Source: a virus | Direction: 5' to 3' (one strand) | Virus record (IMG/VR): IMGVR_UViG_3300022833_000344 | Coordinates: 1 to 23,536 of that record | DNA: 23,536 nt | In this document: piece after piece, positions 23,527-23,536 of the stretch | Layout of the letters: each line of letters starts with the position of its first letter | Position numbering within the stretch: position 1 is the first letter of the stretch | Made by a program: the position numbers and the translations under genes | The notes under the pieces: model-generated | What the model was told of the DNA's origin: nothing | The model's input: the letters and a program-made list of their open reading frames with translations, nothing else | Database searches by the model: none

Positions 23527-23536
23527 CTTACATATA

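Overview
The window is AT-rich and packed with about 29 protein genes. Only about 0.2 kb is non-coding, genes inside each run overlap by 1-17 bases, and there are no RNA genes, insertion sequences, CRISPR arrays or recognisable housekeeping genes. The short genes, the dense overlaps and promoter-like boxes resembling the T4-type late promoter (TATAAATA, GTTAAATA, TCTAAATA) suggest an accessory region of a marine T4-like myovirus, such as a pelagiphage or cyanophage relative. This is inference, because no capsid, tail or replication gene lies in the window. A hypervariable island of an AT-rich marine bacterium is the alternative.

Layout. (1) 1-2897, plus strand: the tail of an operon that starts upstream, with a truncated methyltransferase and two radical SAM proteins. 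(2) 2892-6566, minus strand: QueC-like PP-loop ATPase, N-twitch radical SAM, SPASM-type radical SAM and SGNH hydrolase. (3) 6593-12039, plus strand: beta-hydroxylase-like protein, NAD-dependent epimerase, kinase-fold protein, two tandem hydroxylase paralogues, a cold-shock-domain/prolyl-4-hydroxylase fusion and two minimal SDRs. (4) 12013-13258, minus strand: GNAT-like protein and a second kinase-fold protein. (5) 13286-14592, plus strand: two hydroxylase-like proteins. (6) 14569-16330, minus strand: an Asp/Asn beta-hydroxylase-like protein and a two-domain protein with a methyltransferase-like C-terminus. (7) 16370-19553, plus strand: N-twitch radical SAM, hydroxylase-like protein, degenerate PLP aminotransferase-like protein and radical SAM. 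(8) 19639-23497, plus strand, from its own promoter: amidinotransferase, a fused StrG-like oxygenase/LIC12192-type protein, a hydroxylase-like protein and a putative glycosyltransferase.

Organisation. The three divergent gene pairs (around 6580, 13270 and 16345) share a 17-bp near-palindrome, TACTTATC-W-GNTAARTR. It places an NNTAARTA box 4-5 bases from the start codon of the gene on each side; in the third copy the plus-strand box is instead a separate TATAAATA. If the boxes are late-promoter -10 elements, these operons would make essentially leaderless mRNAs. The amidinotransferase operon has the same kind of box but a normal leader with a Shine-Dalgarno site. The three convergent ends overlap by 6, 27 and 24 bases.

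Function. Six radical SAM proteins and ten double-stranded beta-helix (2OG-Fe(II)-type) hydroxylase-like proteins sit beside an epimerase, SDRs, an aminotransferase-like protein, an amidinotransferase, methyltransferase-like proteins and a putative glycosyltransferase. This looks like a biosynthetic or modification cassette. The sugar and cyclitol flavour (amidinotransferase, StrG-like protein, epimerase, twitch radical SAM) suggests an unusual glycan or aminocyclitol-like product, or modification of virion or host surface molecules. No precursor peptide gene is visible, so the substrate is unknown.
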